Shown here: positions 1 to 8,209 of the stretch, in pieces | Numbering within the stretch: the stretch's first letter is position 1 | Layout of the letters: each line of letters opens with the position of its first letter | Assembly: GCA_964489555.1 (NCBI GenBank) | Contig: CAZAZF010000016.1 | Location: 1 to 32,237 of the forward strand | Source: JAAZGD01 sp964489555 | GTDB lineage: Bacteria > Bacillota > Clostridia > Peptostreptococcales > Anaerovoracaceae | Length of the DNA: 32,237 nt | Direction of reading: 5' to 3' | The notes under the pieces: model-generated | What the model was told of the DNA's origin: nothing | Database searches by the model: none | Seen by the model: only the letters and a program-made list of their open reading frames with translations | Made by a program: the position numbers and the translations under genes

Positions 1-23
1 ACGTCTAGGTTTTATTCATCTTT

Positions 24-53
24 GGCTCCACCCCAACAATTGACACAGAGCCC
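24..53 (-). mobile_element. Possible terminal inverted repeat of an ISL3-like element running off the left edge
   Basis: Read on the minus strand, this 30-base block starts GGGCTCTGTGTCAATTG, continues TTGGGGTGGAGCC and heads out of the window. The arrangement GG-TCT..TGTCAA..TTG.GGGT resembles what I remember of ISL3-family ends. Its GGCTC/GAGCC ends could form only a weak 5-bp hairpin with a long loop, so it is a poor terminator for hbd. No transposase lies inside the window, so this is a guess from one motif. Confidence 0.3.
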
Positions 54-110
54 TTTTTTATTTCATTCTTCTTATTTCTCTATTGATTTTTCAACCTCGA
101 AAACAAAATC

Positions 111-959
111 CTACTTACTGTAATCGTAGAATCCCACACCGGTTTTTCTTCCCAGCTTGTTGCCACGAACCATCTTTCTCAACAGAGGATGAGCGCGGTA
201 TTTGGTATCTCCAAACTCCGTATACAGGGTATCCATAATGGCCAGACAAACATCCAATCCCACCAGGTCACCCAAGGCCAAGGGACCCATGGGGTGGTTG
301 GCACCCAGCATCATGGCTTGGTCAATGCCTTCGGCATCGGCTACGCCGTCAGCCAGGATTCCTACCGCCTCATTGATCATGGGGATTAAAATTCGATTGA
401 CTACAAATCCAGGAGCTTCTGCCACATCTACCGGTGTTTTGCCCAAAGCCCGGGTCAACTCCAGAATGGTTTCTCTGGTTTCGTCCGAAGTAGAAAGTCC
501 TCGAACGATTTCCACCAGCTTCATCATGGGAACCGGATTAAAGAAATGCATGCCAATAATCTTGTCCGCTCTTCCCGTTGCTGCTGCAATCTCTGTGATG
601 GAAAGAGCCGAGGTGTTGGTAGCGATAATGGTTTCCGGCTTGCACAATTCATCCAACTCCTTGAACAATGCCTTCTTGGCTTCCATATCTTCCGTGGCCG
701 CTTCAATGATTAAATCCGCATCCTTCACAATGTTAATATCTGTTGAGCCCTGAATTCTACCCATTACTGCGGCTTTTTCCTCTTCTGTAATCTTTTCCTT
801 GGCCACCAACTTGCTCAAGTTTTTCTCCACGGTAGCCATTCCACCGTCAACCGAGGTTTGGCGTCTAGCTCTCAAAACCACTTCATATCCATTTTGCGCC
901 AACACTTGAATGATGCCGGCACCCATCGTTCCTGTACCTAATACTCCAATTTTTTTCAT
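111..959 (-). CDS. hbd: 3-hydroxybutyryl-CoA dehydrogenase
   Basis: Cytoplasmic NAD(P)-dependent oxidoreductase that interconverts acetoacetyl-CoA and 3-hydroxybutyryl-CoA in the clostridial butyrate/butanol or C4 pathway. The 282-residue product has the usual length for the family. The N-terminal Rossmann motif GTGTMGAGI lies at residues 8-16, and the catalytic-His segment GMHFFNPVPMMKLVEIV sits mid-protein. The C-terminal 3-hydroxyacyl-CoA dehydrogenase domain contains APGFVVNRI and ends with GRKTGVGFYDYSK. The ATG is preceded by AGGAGGG. The usual partners (crotonase, butyryl-CoA dehydrogenase, etfAB) are absent from the window, so the gene appears to be solitary here or the last gene of a transcript. 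Identity is secure; the physiological direction is inferred. Confidence 0.96.
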   Translation of the reverse strand: MKKIGVLGTGTMGAGIIQVLAQNGYEVVLRARRQTSVDGGMATVEKNLSKLVAKEKITEEEKAAVMGRIQGSTDINIVKDADLIIEAATEDMEAKKALFKELDELCKPETIIATNTSALSITEIAAATGRADKIIGMHFFNPVPMMKLVEIVRGLSTSDETRETILELTRALGKTPVDVAEAPGFVVNRILIPMINEAVGILADGVADAEGIDQAMMLGANHPMGPLALGDLVGLDVCLAIMDTLYTEFGDTKYRAHPLLRKMVRGNKLGRKTGVGFYDYSK

Positions 960-1075
960 GTTTCTAGACCCTCCTTATGATTTGAATCTTTATCTTCTGT
1001 TATTACTAACACCTTCATATCTCAAACACTTCCGTGTTGAAAAGACCCTCAAGTTTTCCCCAACCTACCTGCCAA

Positions 1076-2353
1076 TTATATCTTACTTCCTCCCTCTTGG
1101 AAAGAGTCCCTTTCCAGCTCTTTTTTCATTTCCGCCTTATAGGCTTCCACTCCCGGCTGGTCGAAAGGATTCACTCCCATCAGCAGCGCAGTAATAGCAC
1201 AGCTTGTTTCAAAGAAGTAAAACAGCTGACCCAACACTCGTTCACTCATCTTGGGAATCCCTATTTTCACCATGGGAGTCCCCACCTGGCTGTGTGCTTT
1301 CATTACACCTTGGATGGCCGCCCGATTGACCCGATTCATACTCATACGGTAAAATGGACTATTCACATCCGTTACCCACACGTCTCCTTCCGGCTCCTTT
1401 AAATCCAAAATTGTTTCAAAGAATAGCGGGGTACCTTCCTGTAGAAATTGACCCATGCTGTGAAGGTCTGCAGTGAAACTGAGAGAAGCAGGATAGAGTC
1501 CCTTCCCCTCCTTGCCTTCGCTTTCACCAAACAACTGCTTCAACCACTCCGCAAAATATTGAAATCGAGGCTCGTAATATTGAAATATTTCGATTCGCTT
1601 CCCGGATTCCCAGAGAAGATATCGGAGAATCCCGTAGTCCACCAATTCATGATCCCATCCGGGATCGGAAGCGCACTCATATGCACCCTCCAGTAAGGCT
1701 CGAATATCCATTCCCGCCACCGCCAATGGCAGCAAGCCCACGGCAGTCAATACGGAATACCGGCCCCCGATGTCCCCCGGTATGGCAAAATGAGTATATC
1801 CCAACTCCTGACACTCTCTACACAGAATCCCCTTCTCCGGGTCTGTCACTGCAAAGATTCGCTTGAAGGCTTCCTTTTCTCCATACTTCTCTATCATGGC
1901 TTCCTTCAGCACAGAGAAAGCAAAACTGGGCTCCGTGGTGGTACCGGATTTTGAAATCACGCAAAGACAAGTGTCCTTGTGCATTACCTCCTCCAACAGT
2001 TTTTCGTGGTAAGTGCCGCTGAGATGAAAGCCGGCAAATCGAATTTCGGGATACCCTTCCTTGGGCCCCAAGGCTTCCAAAGCCGCCCGGGCTCCCAGAT
2101 AGGACCCTCCAATACCAATGACCACAAATAGCTTACATCGGTTTTGAATGGCAAGCGCCACCGTCTCCATCCGTTCCACCTCTTCCATAAAGAAAGAGTC
2201 TTTCTTCTGTATTTCCAAAGGAAGAGAAACCCATCCGGTATAGGGCAGCTCACCACTCCACAGCCGGGACAGAGCTATTTCCGTGTCCTTTCTCTTTGCT
2301 TCCAGGTTCTCTCGGGAAAGGGTACCTTGGCCTACATCAATCTTTAATTCCAT
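1076..2353 (-). CDS. pgi: Glucose-6-phosphate isomerase
   Basis: Interconverts glucose-6-phosphate and fructose-6-phosphate in the cytoplasm. The 425-residue product is slightly shorter than the roughly 450 usual in Firmicutes but has all the main blocks: the SIS-fold phosphate-binding motif GIGGSYLGARAA near residue 80, KSGTTTEPSFAF, the family signature GDIGGRYSVLTAVGLLPLA, ADLHSMGQ, and the C-terminal GVNPFDQPGVEAYK with the active-site lysine. It starts 11 bases after the stop of the nucleotide-sugar dehydratase, with AAAGGAATGGG upstream of its ATG. The two are probably cotranscribed, which would place Pgi beside nucleotide-sugar supply as well as glycolysis. The 115 bases between it and hbd hold only a short AACAC/GTGTT inverted repeat. 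Confidence 0.96.
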   Translation of the reverse strand: MELKIDVGQGTLSRENLEAKRKDTEIALSRLWSGELPYTGWVSLPLEIQKKDSFFMEEVERMETVALAIQNRCKLFVVIGIGGSYLGARAALEALGPKEGYPEIRFAGFHLSGTYHEKLLEEVMHKDTCLCVISKSGTTTEPSFAFSVLKEAMIEKYGEKEAFKRIFAVTDPEKGILCRECQELGYTHFAIPGDIGGRYSVLTAVGLLPLAVAGMDIRALLEGAYECASDPGWDHELVDYGILRYLLWESGKRIEIFQYYEPRFQYFAEWLKQLFGESEGKEGKGLYPASLSFTADLHSMGQFLQEGTPLFFETILDLKEPEGDVWVTDVNSPFYRMSMNRVNRAAIQGVMKAHSQVGTPMVKIGIPKMSERVLGQLFYFFETSCAITALLMGVNPFDQPGVEAYKAEMKKELERDSFQEGGSKI

Positions 2354-2364
2354 CCCATTCCTTT

Positions 2365-4311
2365 CTAATAAAATCCGTTGCCATTGGGAGTGTAATTGGG
2401 CACCATTTCATGGAGCCAGCTTCGAATGTCCTCCTCAGATCCCATGACCAATTCTTTCAGGGCCTCCTCCAGCGCCCCCTCCTGATGAAGTAAGGCTTTC
2501 AATTCCGGTTTTGCTTCCAAGGGATGGCCCACATAAATCTTATCATGACCGGTTTTCTCCACTCCCTCTTCGTCCAGCAACAATTCTTCATATAGCTTTT
2601 CTCCCGGTCGAAGACCGGTCACCACGATGTCAATATCCACCTCCGGCACATAACCGGAAAGACGAATTACATTTTCTGCCAAATCCATGATTCGAACCGG
2701 CTCACCCATATCCAGTACAAAGATTTCTCCTCCGTGAGCCATGGCTCCTGTTTGAATTACCAACTGCACTGCTTCAGGAATGGTCATGAAATAGCGGGTA
2801 ATGTCCGGATGGGTCACCGTCACCGGTCCACCCTTTTCAATTTGTTTTCGGAAAATGGGAATAACGGAACCATTGGACCCTAGCACGTTGCCAAAACGTA
2901 CGGCAGAAAAACTGGTTTTGGAAGCTTCTCTACTTTTTTCCTGCAGTATCATTTCCGCCAATCGCTTGGTAGCCCCCATCACATTGGTGGGATTTACCGC
3001 CTTGTCCGTAGAAATCATCACAAACTTGGTTACCCGATACTCCTCGGAAAGCTCCATCATATTTTTGCTTCCCAGTATATTATTTACCAAAGCTTCTTTG
3101 GGATTCGTTTCCATCAAAGGAACATGTTTGTGGGCTGCCGCATGAAACACCACATGAGGTCGATACCTTTCAAAAACCTCCCGCAACCGTTGCCGATCCC
3201 GAACGCTGGCAATCACCGTCTCAAATTCCAAATACGGAAAGGCTTGGTTCATTTCGTTAGAAAGCTCAAAAACCGTGTTTTCATAAATGTCCAGAGCAAT
3301 CAACTTCCGGGGTTTAAACCCGGCAATCTGTCGACAAAGCTCGCTGCCGATGGAACCGCCGCCACCTGTCACCAACACGATTTGCCCCTCTAAATAGCTG
3401 GATATATCGCGTAGGTTCACCTTCACCGGATCCCGACCCAACAGGTCTTCTATATCCACATCTCGAAGCTTGGAAATGCTCACATTTTCATTGATTAAAT
3501 CAATCAGGCTGGGCAAAATCTTAATCTTAGCCCGGGTCTTGTTGCATTCATTGACAATGGCCTGGATTACCTTTCGGTTGGCAGAAGGAATGGCTACGAT
3601 AATTTCCTGAACCCCATACTTTCGCGCCACCACACGGATTTTCGAAACATCGCCAACCACCTTCACTCCGTTGATTCGGCTTCCGATTTTGGAAGGGTTG
3701 TCATCAATGGCCACCACCACTTTTTTCCCATATTCCGGATGCTGTTTCATTTCGCGAATCATGGAAGCCCCCGCATCTCCGGCCCCCACCACCATTACCT
3801 TCGTCACATTACCACCCACAAAGTTATGGCGCCCCAACCCAAACACGGTGCTGTTAAAAGCTCCCGGAGTTCGAAGGCTACGAAACAGACGGTACATGAT
3901 TCGGGATCCTCCCACCAGCACCACCATTAAAAGCCCCGCCATGATATAGATGCTTCGGGGCACCATTTGCTGCGTAAAGGCGAAAAAGGCCAACACCAAA
4001 AGCTGCCCTAACATACAGGCCAGCACCACCTTCATCAGCTCCTGGGTTCCTGCATACCGCCACATGCTGGTATAAATCCCTGCCAAGGCAAAAACCACCA
4101 GAATAATCAAAGTAAGGGGAAATAGATTGGAAGCATAGACGGCAAACCAGACCTCAAATTGGTTGCCGTTCACATCAAAGTCAAACCGCAATAAATAGGC
4201 TCCAATGTAGGCTATGTTTACAATGATTGCGTCTAGAATCACCAGTAAAGTGATTCGAATTGCCTTTGCCATTTCCACAGCTCCCCTCTTCCTTCTGCCC
4301 ATTTTTCTCAT
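2365..4311 (-). CDS. FlaA1/CapD-type membrane nucleotide-sugar 4,6-dehydratase/epimerase
   Basis: Membrane-anchored short-chain dehydrogenase of the CapD/PglF/FlaA1 group, which makes modified UDP-HexNAc for glycan or capsule synthesis. Four hydrophobic segments occupy roughly residues 15-135. A Rossmann CoA-binding-like domain follows (VMVVGAGDAGASMIREM). The catalytic domain has VTGGGGSIGSELCRQ and ISTDKAVNPTNVMGATKR, where the usual YxxxK tyrosine is Met, as is typical of this subgroup. The 648-residue length fits the two-domain form. Three starts are possible: 4311, 4302 (AAGG eight bases upstream) and 4272 (preceded by GAGGGGAG). The last gives MAKAIRITLLVILDAI and is quite plausible. 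The exact sugar product cannot be read from the sequence. Confidence 0.9.
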   Translation of the reverse strand: MRKMGRRKRGAVEMAKAIRITLLVILDAIIVNIAYIGAYLLRFDFDVNGNQFEVWFAVYASNLFPLTLIILVVFALAGIYTSMWRYAGTQELMKVVLACMLGQLLVLAFFAFTQQMVPRSIYIMAGLLMVVLVGGSRIMYRLFRSLRTPGAFNSTVFGLGRHNFVGGNVTKVMVVGAGDAGASMIREMKQHPEYGKKVVVAIDDNPSKIGSRINGVKVVGDVSKIRVVARKYGVQEIIVAIPSANRKVIQAIVNECNKTRAKIKILPSLIDLINENVSISKLRDVDIEDLLGRDPVKVNLRDISSYLEGQIVLVTGGGGSIGSELCRQIAGFKPRKLIALDIYENTVFELSNEMNQAFPYLEFETVIASVRDRQRLREVFERYRPHVVFHAAAHKHVPLMETNPKEALVNNILGSKNMMELSEEYRVTKFVMISTDKAVNPTNVMGATKRLAEMILQEKSREASKTSFSAVRFGNVLGSNGSVIPIFRKQIEKGGPVTVTHPDITRYFMTIPEAVQLVIQTGAMAHGGEIFVLDMGEPVRIMDLAENVIRLSGYVPEVDIDIVVTGLRPGEKLYEELLLDEEGVEKTGHDKIYVGHPLEAKPELKALLHQEGALEEALKELVMGSEEDIRSWLHEMVPNYTPNGNGFY

Positions 4312-4369
4312 CCTTCTCTTCTTTATTTATGTCCTTTTATTCTTTTGCTCTTCTATTAATGTTCTTCTG

Positions 4370-5269
4370 CTAATTCAGTTTATCATACGCGTCCGAATCC
4401 GTGGCCACTTCCAGTAGCTGTTCCGCCTCTCGGGTTTTTTCCAAAGAAGCCTCCGGTTCCGGTTTGTCGGTAAAGTAAGCCACCTTTTCCTGACGCAAGA
4501 AATCTTTAATCCGTTGAATGTGAATGCTCATCCCAAAGTTCAAGGGGCTGACCCCGCTGTACATGCCATACACCACGCCCTTTTCATCAAATACCGGGCC
4601 TCCTTCCTGGCCTCGAAATCCGGCGGTGGACATTTCCATCCCCACCAAACCATCCGGGCCTCCCACCATCCGGGTCACCATGCCATCGGAAGGAAATCTG
4701 GGGGTCGTGGCTCTCCCTTCCTTGGTCCATTGAATGTCCTCCCGGTCTACATCATATCGGTAATTGCGAAATTCCGGAAAGGGAAATCCCAAACGGCACA
4801 ATCGTTTTCCCGGCTTCAGCTCTTCTCCGTTGCCTGCCAACAAAGCCGTGCCTTGGTATCCGATTTTTTCAAATCCTTCGAAGTGCACTAAAGCCAAGTC
4901 CAATTTGGGGTGCATTTTACATTGAACCCCTTTCACCACATCCACACACCCCACAAAATTCACCTTCAACTGAACCACGGTGTCCTGCTTGTATTGGTAC
5001 ATCTCTTCCAGCTGCCGGACTCCTTCTTCCAGATTAAACCCTTGAGGGATGATTTTCTTCTTTTCCAAGAATTCCCCATATTTTTTATCAATGGCACCCG
5101 CATCCAAAATCATTTTGGCTACACCCTTCGATGTCACCGCCCAGCCTTCCTCATTAACAAAAAACAAGGTGGCCGAGCCGGGGATCACCTCCGAACTACC
5201 GTATCTTCTCATAATGGTAAAAATAGGGCGAGTATACACTCCCACCTTTTCTATGGCCTGCTCAAACAT
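4370..5269 (-). CDS. Trypsin-like fold protein, predicted catalytically dead
   Basis: A 299-residue protein with the layout of an HtrA/trypsin-like peptidase domain and no signal peptide, so probably cytoplasmic. The strand that normally carries TxxH reads GWAVTSKGVA (residues 42-51), with Gly49 where the His should be. The aspartate motif DLALVHF (Asp124) is kept. The nucleophile motif GxSGGP is GQEGGPVF, with Glu222 in place of Ser. Two of the three catalytic residues are therefore missing. A charged linker near residues 60-95 (EKKKIIPQGFNLEEG) replaces ordinary loops, and the C-terminal 35 residues are acidic and probably flexible. No PDZ domain is seen. The ATG has GGAGGG upstream. It lies 58 bases before the dehydratase, in the same direction. 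A binding or scaffold role is inference. Confidence 0.72.
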   Translation of the reverse strand: MFEQAIEKVGVYTRPIFTIMRRYGSSEVIPGSATLFFVNEEGWAVTSKGVAKMILDAGAIDKKYGEFLEKKKIIPQGFNLEEGVRQLEEMYQYKQDTVVQLKVNFVGCVDVVKGVQCKMHPKLDLALVHFEGFEKIGYQGTALLAGNGEELKPGKRLCRLGFPFPEFRNYRYDVDREDIQWTKEGRATTPRFPSDGMVTRMVGGPDGLVGMEMSTAGFRGQEGGPVFDEKGVVYGMYSGVSPLNFGMSIHIQRIKDFLRQEKVAYFTDKPEPEASLEKTREAEQLLEVATDSDAYDKLN

Positions 5270-5295
5270 AGTTTCCCTCCAATCATACTGAAAAA

Positions 5296-5301
5296 ATTAT
5301 A
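5296..5301 (-). promoter_or_regulatory. -10 element for the trypsin-fold gene
   Basis: A perfect TATAAT on the minus strand lies 27 bases upstream of the ATG at 5269. No convincing -35 box is found 16-18 bases further upstream, only T-rich sequence, so this is a partial promoter call. Confidence 0.4.
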
Positions 5302-5350
5302 TCACACCCGGGTTGAAATAAAAAGTTGAAACCATGTTTAAGCCCCGGTC

Positions 5351-5376
5351 TTTGAGGGCATATATTCCCTATCAAA
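5351..5376. promoter_or_regulatory. Imperfect inverted repeat upstream of desulfoferrodoxin
   Basis: The arms are TTTGAGGG and CCCTATCAAA around an AT-rich centre, and the repeat lies 32 bases before the desulfoferrodoxin ATG. Only the outer five bases pair perfectly. It sits where an oxidative-stress regulator such as PerR could act, but it does not clearly match a known box. Confidence 0.25.
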
Positions 5377-5408
5377 AGGGGTTTATTTTGACAAACAGGA
5401 GGTACCAA

Positions 5409-5789
5409 ATGAGAAAAGAACTGAATTTTTTCCGTTGCAGTCATTGTGGCAATATCGTGTATTTCTTCCATAACTCCGGTGTGCCCGTACAGTGTTGCGG
5501 TGAAAACATGACGGAAATTTCCGCCAATACATCCGACGGTGCCGGAGAAAAACATGTACCAGTCATCACCCGGGAAGGAAGCAAGGTCACCGTAAAGGTG
5601 GGTTCCGTGGAGCATCCTATGGTGGAGGCCCACTGGATTCAATGGATTGCTCTTCTCACAGAAAAAGGCATGCAAGCCGTGGAACTTTCTCCCGCTGACT
5701 CCCCTATGGCAGAATTCAGTTTAGTAGAAGGGGACAACGTGGTGGCAGCATACGAATACTGCAACCTTCATAGCCTCTGGAAGGCTTAA
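5409..5789 (+). CDS. dfx: Desulfoferrodoxin (2Fe superoxide reductase)
   Basis: Reduces superoxide to hydrogen peroxide in the cytoplasm of anaerobes, taking electrons from rubredoxin. The product is 126 residues. The N-terminal desulforedoxin-like domain has FRCSHCGN and QCCGENM, the four cysteines for an Fe(SCys)4 centre. The C-terminal superoxide reductase domain supplies the catalytic iron ligands: EKHVP, EHPMVEAHW and the terminal CNLHSLW (Cys and His). The start at 5409 is chosen because AGGAGGT ends five bases upstream; the frame stays open upstream, but that extension is not protein-like. It is divergent from the trypsin-fold gene, monocistronic, and followed at once by a strong terminator. 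Confidence 0.95.
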   Translation: MRKELNFFRCSHCGNIVYFFHNSGVPVQCCGENMTEISANTSDGAGEKHVPVITREGSKVTVKVGSVEHPMVEAHWIQWIALLTEKGMQAVELSPADSPMAEFSLVEGDNVVAAYEYCNLHSLWKA

Positions 5790-5820
5790 TCAAACGCCAT
5801 CAACATTTCCAAATACAAAA

Positions 5821-5866
5821 GAAAACGCCCCGTTCTGAACCTTTTCAGGAAACCGGGGTGTTTTCT
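5821..5866 (+). terminator. Intrinsic terminator after desulfoferrodoxin
   Basis: Long hairpin with arms GAAAACGCCCCG and CGGGGTGTTTTC, extended inward by GTTCTGA/TCAGGAAAC, followed by TTTTCTT. It isolates dfx from the methionine genes. Confidence 0.85.
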
Positions 5867-5894
5867 TGATTTTCTCCCCTAATTCGAGTATAGT
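5866..5894 (+). promoter_or_regulatory. Sigma-A-type promoter of the methionine genes
   Basis: TTGATT (5866-5871), a 17-base spacer and TATAGT (5889-5894), directly downstream of the dfx terminator. No S-box or T-box leader lies between this promoter and the ATG at 5930, so regulation, if any, must act at the promoter. Confidence 0.6.
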
Positions 5895-5929
5895 ATATCT
5901 AAATATTTCAAAAGGCGAAAGGGGTCGTC

Positions 5930-7213
5930 ATGTCCAGAAAACAACAACATTTTGAAACCATCTGCGTGCAGGGAGGATACCAGGCAAAAAAGGGAGAGCC
6001 TCAGGTGGTTCCCATCGTCCAAAATACCACCTACCGCTACTATACTACACCGGATGTAGCCGCTCTCTTTGATTTGGAAAGCGGGGATTTCATGTACACC
6101 CGGTTGGGAAACCCCACCTTAAGTGTGCTGGAAAATCACATGGCGGAATTAGAGGGGGGTACCGGGGCTTTATCGGCGTCCTCCGGTCAGGCTGCCACAC
6201 TGATGACCCTCTTAAATATATGCCAAGTTGGAGATCATATCATTTCTTCCTCCAGTATATACGGAGGTACCTTCAACCTGTTGGCGGTATCTTTGAAAAA
6301 AATGGGGATCGAAGTAACCTTCGTGGATGTGAAGGATTCCATAGAAACCATCGTGGAAGCAGCAAGACCCACTACCAAGGCCATTTTTGCAGAGACATTG
6401 GCCAACCCGGCCTTAGTGGTGTTGGATTTTGATAAATTTAAAAAAGCTTCGCTGGAGCTGGGAGTTCCCTTGATTGTGGATAATACCCTGGCCACGCCTG
6501 CCCTGGCTCGTCCCATCGAATATGGCGCGGACATCGTCATTCATTCCACCACCAAGTACGCAGACGGTCATGCCTCCAGTCTTGGGGGAATGGTCATTGA
6601 AGCCGGCACCTTTGATTGGGGTGCTTCCAACAAGTACCCGGGTCTTACCGAGCCCGACGATAGCTATCACGGTCTCTGTTTTTACGAGAAATTCGGAAAG
6701 ACGGCTTTCACCGTTAAGATGAGAACCACCATGCTTCGGGATTTTGGCTGTACCATGGCTCCCATGAATGCTTTCCTGACCCACCAGGGGTTGCAAACCC
6801 TTCACCTTCGTATGGAACGTCATAGCCAGAACGCATTGGCTTTGGCTCAATATTTAGAAAAACATCCCAAAGTAGATTGGGTGACATATCCGGGCCTTGC
6901 CTCGGATTCTTCCTATGCTCTGGCGTCTATGTATATGCCCAAGGGCGCCGGTGGCGTCCTTAGCTTCGGAGTGAACGGCGGCAGAGCCAAGGGAGAAGCA
7001 TTTCTAGAGAACCTGGAACTTTCCAGCATCGTGGTCCACGTAGGCGATATCCGAACCTCCGTCCTTCATCCAGCCAGCACCACCCATCGACAACTGACGG
7101 AAGAACAACAAATCGCCGGCGGAATACGACCCGAGCTGATCCGCGTATCCGTGGGTATCGAAAGCATAGAAGACATCCGGGAGGATTTTGAAAGGGCCCT
7201 GGAACGTCTCTAG
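5930..7213 (+). CDS. metY: O-acetylhomoserine sulfhydrylase (aminocarboxypropyltransferase)
   Basis: PLP enzyme of the Cys/Met-metabolism family that makes homocysteine directly from O-acetylhomoserine and sulfide. The 427-residue product has typical length. Visible motifs are the N-terminal FETICVQGGY, TRLGNPTLSVLE, LSASSGQAATLM, and SSIYGGTFNLL. VDNTLATPALARPIEYGAD holds the PLP-phenol aspartate. HSTTKYADGHAS carries the Schiff-base lysine. The loop length and C-terminal HVGDIRTSVLHPASTTH match the long MetY type better than cystathionine gamma-synthase or methionine gamma-lyase, although a lyase side activity cannot be excluded. AAAGGGG precedes the ATG. Its partner metA starts 15 bases after its stop codon. 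Confidence 0.92.
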   Translation: MSRKQQHFETICVQGGYQAKKGEPQVVPIVQNTTYRYYTTPDVAALFDLESGDFMYTRLGNPTLSVLENHMAELEGGTGALSASSGQAATLMTLLNICQVGDHIISSSSIYGGTFNLLAVSLKKMGIEVTFVDVKDSIETIVEAARPTTKAIFAETLANPALVVLDFDKFKKASLELGVPLIVDNTLATPALARPIEYGADIVIHSTTKYADGHASSLGGMVIEAGTFDWGASNKYPGLTEPDDSYHGLCFYEKFGKTAFTVKMRTTMLRDFGCTMAPMNAFLTHQGLQTLHLRMERHSQNALALAQYLEKHPKVDWVTYPGLASDSSYALASMYMPKGAGGVLSFGVNGGRAKGEAFLENLELSSIVVHVGDIRTSVLHPASTTHRQLTEEQQIAGGIRPELIRVSVGIESIEDIREDFERALERL

Positions 7214-7228
7214 AAAGGTAGGTACCAA

Positions 7229-8143
7229 ATGCCCATTATTATACCAAATAGCCTTCCTGCGGCAAAAACCCTCAAGAAGGAAAACATATTTATTATGCAC
7301 GAAAAAAGGGCGGCCACCCAGGACATCCGTCCTTTGAAAATCTTAATTGTCAACCTGATGCCCACCAAAATTGCCACAGAGACCCAACTGGCCAGAGTAT
7401 TAGCCAATTCCCCTCTTCAAGTGGAATTGACCTTGCTTCGCATGGAGGCCCATGAATCCCAAAACACCTCCGAAGAACATTTGGTGGCTTTCTACAAGAC
7501 CTTTGATGAAATCGTTCACGAACGATTTGACGGAATGATTCTAACGGGAGCTCCGGTAGAAACCATGGCTTTTGAACGAGTGGATTACTGGCACGAGCTT
7601 TCGGAACTCTTTGAGTATGCCAAAACAAATGTGTACAGCTCCATGTTTATCTGCTGGGGCGGACAAGCCGCTCTTCATTATTATTACGATGTCCCAAAGC
7701 ATGCGTTAAAAAGCAAGGTGTTCGGGGTATTTGAACACAAGGTGGTCAGACCCTTGAACCCCTTGATGAGGGGCTTCGACGAATATTTCTATGCACCCCA
7801 TTCCCGCCATACCACCATCAAAAAGGAAGATGTAAAAAAAGTTCCGGAATTGCGCATTCTGGCGGAGTCCAAAGAAGCCGGCCTTCACATCCTGGCCACC
7901 GACAACGGGCGGCAAATCTTTATCCTGGGCCACCAGGAATACGACAAAGAAACCCTCTACGGAGAATACAAACGGGATTTGGACAAAGGCCTTCCCATCG
8001 AAGTACCTAAGCATTATTTCCGGGATGACGACCCCAAAAAAGAGATTCTCTTCCGCTGGAGGAGTCATGCAAGCCTACTTTTCTCCAACTGGCTCAACTA
8101 TTACGTATATCAGGAGACTCCGTACGATTTGGAAAAGCTCTAA
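7229..8143 (+). CDS. metA: Homoserine O-acetyltransferase (MetA fold)
   Basis: Acylates homoserine as the first committed step of methionine synthesis. The 304-residue product covers the whole MetA family: the N-terminal MPIIIPNSLPA, ILIVNLMPTK, and the nucleophile Cys142 in SSMFICWGGQAALHYYY. The His235/Glu237 pair lies in GHQEYDKETL. Residue 111, in LTGAPVET, is Glu. In characterised MetA proteins Glu at this position goes with acetyl-CoA use and Gly with succinyl-CoA, so acetyl transfer is predicted. This agrees with the O-acetylhomoserine-using MetY just upstream. The RBS AAAGGTAGG precedes the ATG. The pair forms a compact direct-sulfhydrylation operon, perhaps including the next gene. 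Confidence 0.94.
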   Translation: MPIIIPNSLPAAKTLKKENIFIMHEKRAATQDIRPLKILIVNLMPTKIATETQLARVLANSPLQVELTLLRMEAHESQNTSEEHLVAFYKTFDEIVHERFDGMILTGAPVETMAFERVDYWHELSELFEYAKTNVYSSMFICWGGQAALHYYYDVPKHALKSKVFGVFEHKVVRPLNPLMRGFDEYFYAPHSRHTTIKKEDVKKVPELRILAESKEAGLHILATDNGRQIFILGHQEYDKETLYGEYKRDLDKGLPIEVPKHYFRDDDPKKEILFRWRSHASLLFSNWLNYYVYQETPYDLEKL

Positions 8144-8209
8144 TAAAGCATACACGGAAATGTGGAAACACGGAAAAATGTAAGATAGAAAGATGAGAAA
8201 GATCAAGGC

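Noticed and set aside
202..753. Long plus-strand reading frame opposite hbd
   Set aside because: It is the antisense shadow of hbd, lacks an RBS and has no protein-like composition.
5283..5675. Minus-strand frame across the desulfoferrodoxin gene
   Set aside because: It is antisense to a well-supported gene with iron-ligand motifs, and shows no family features of its own.
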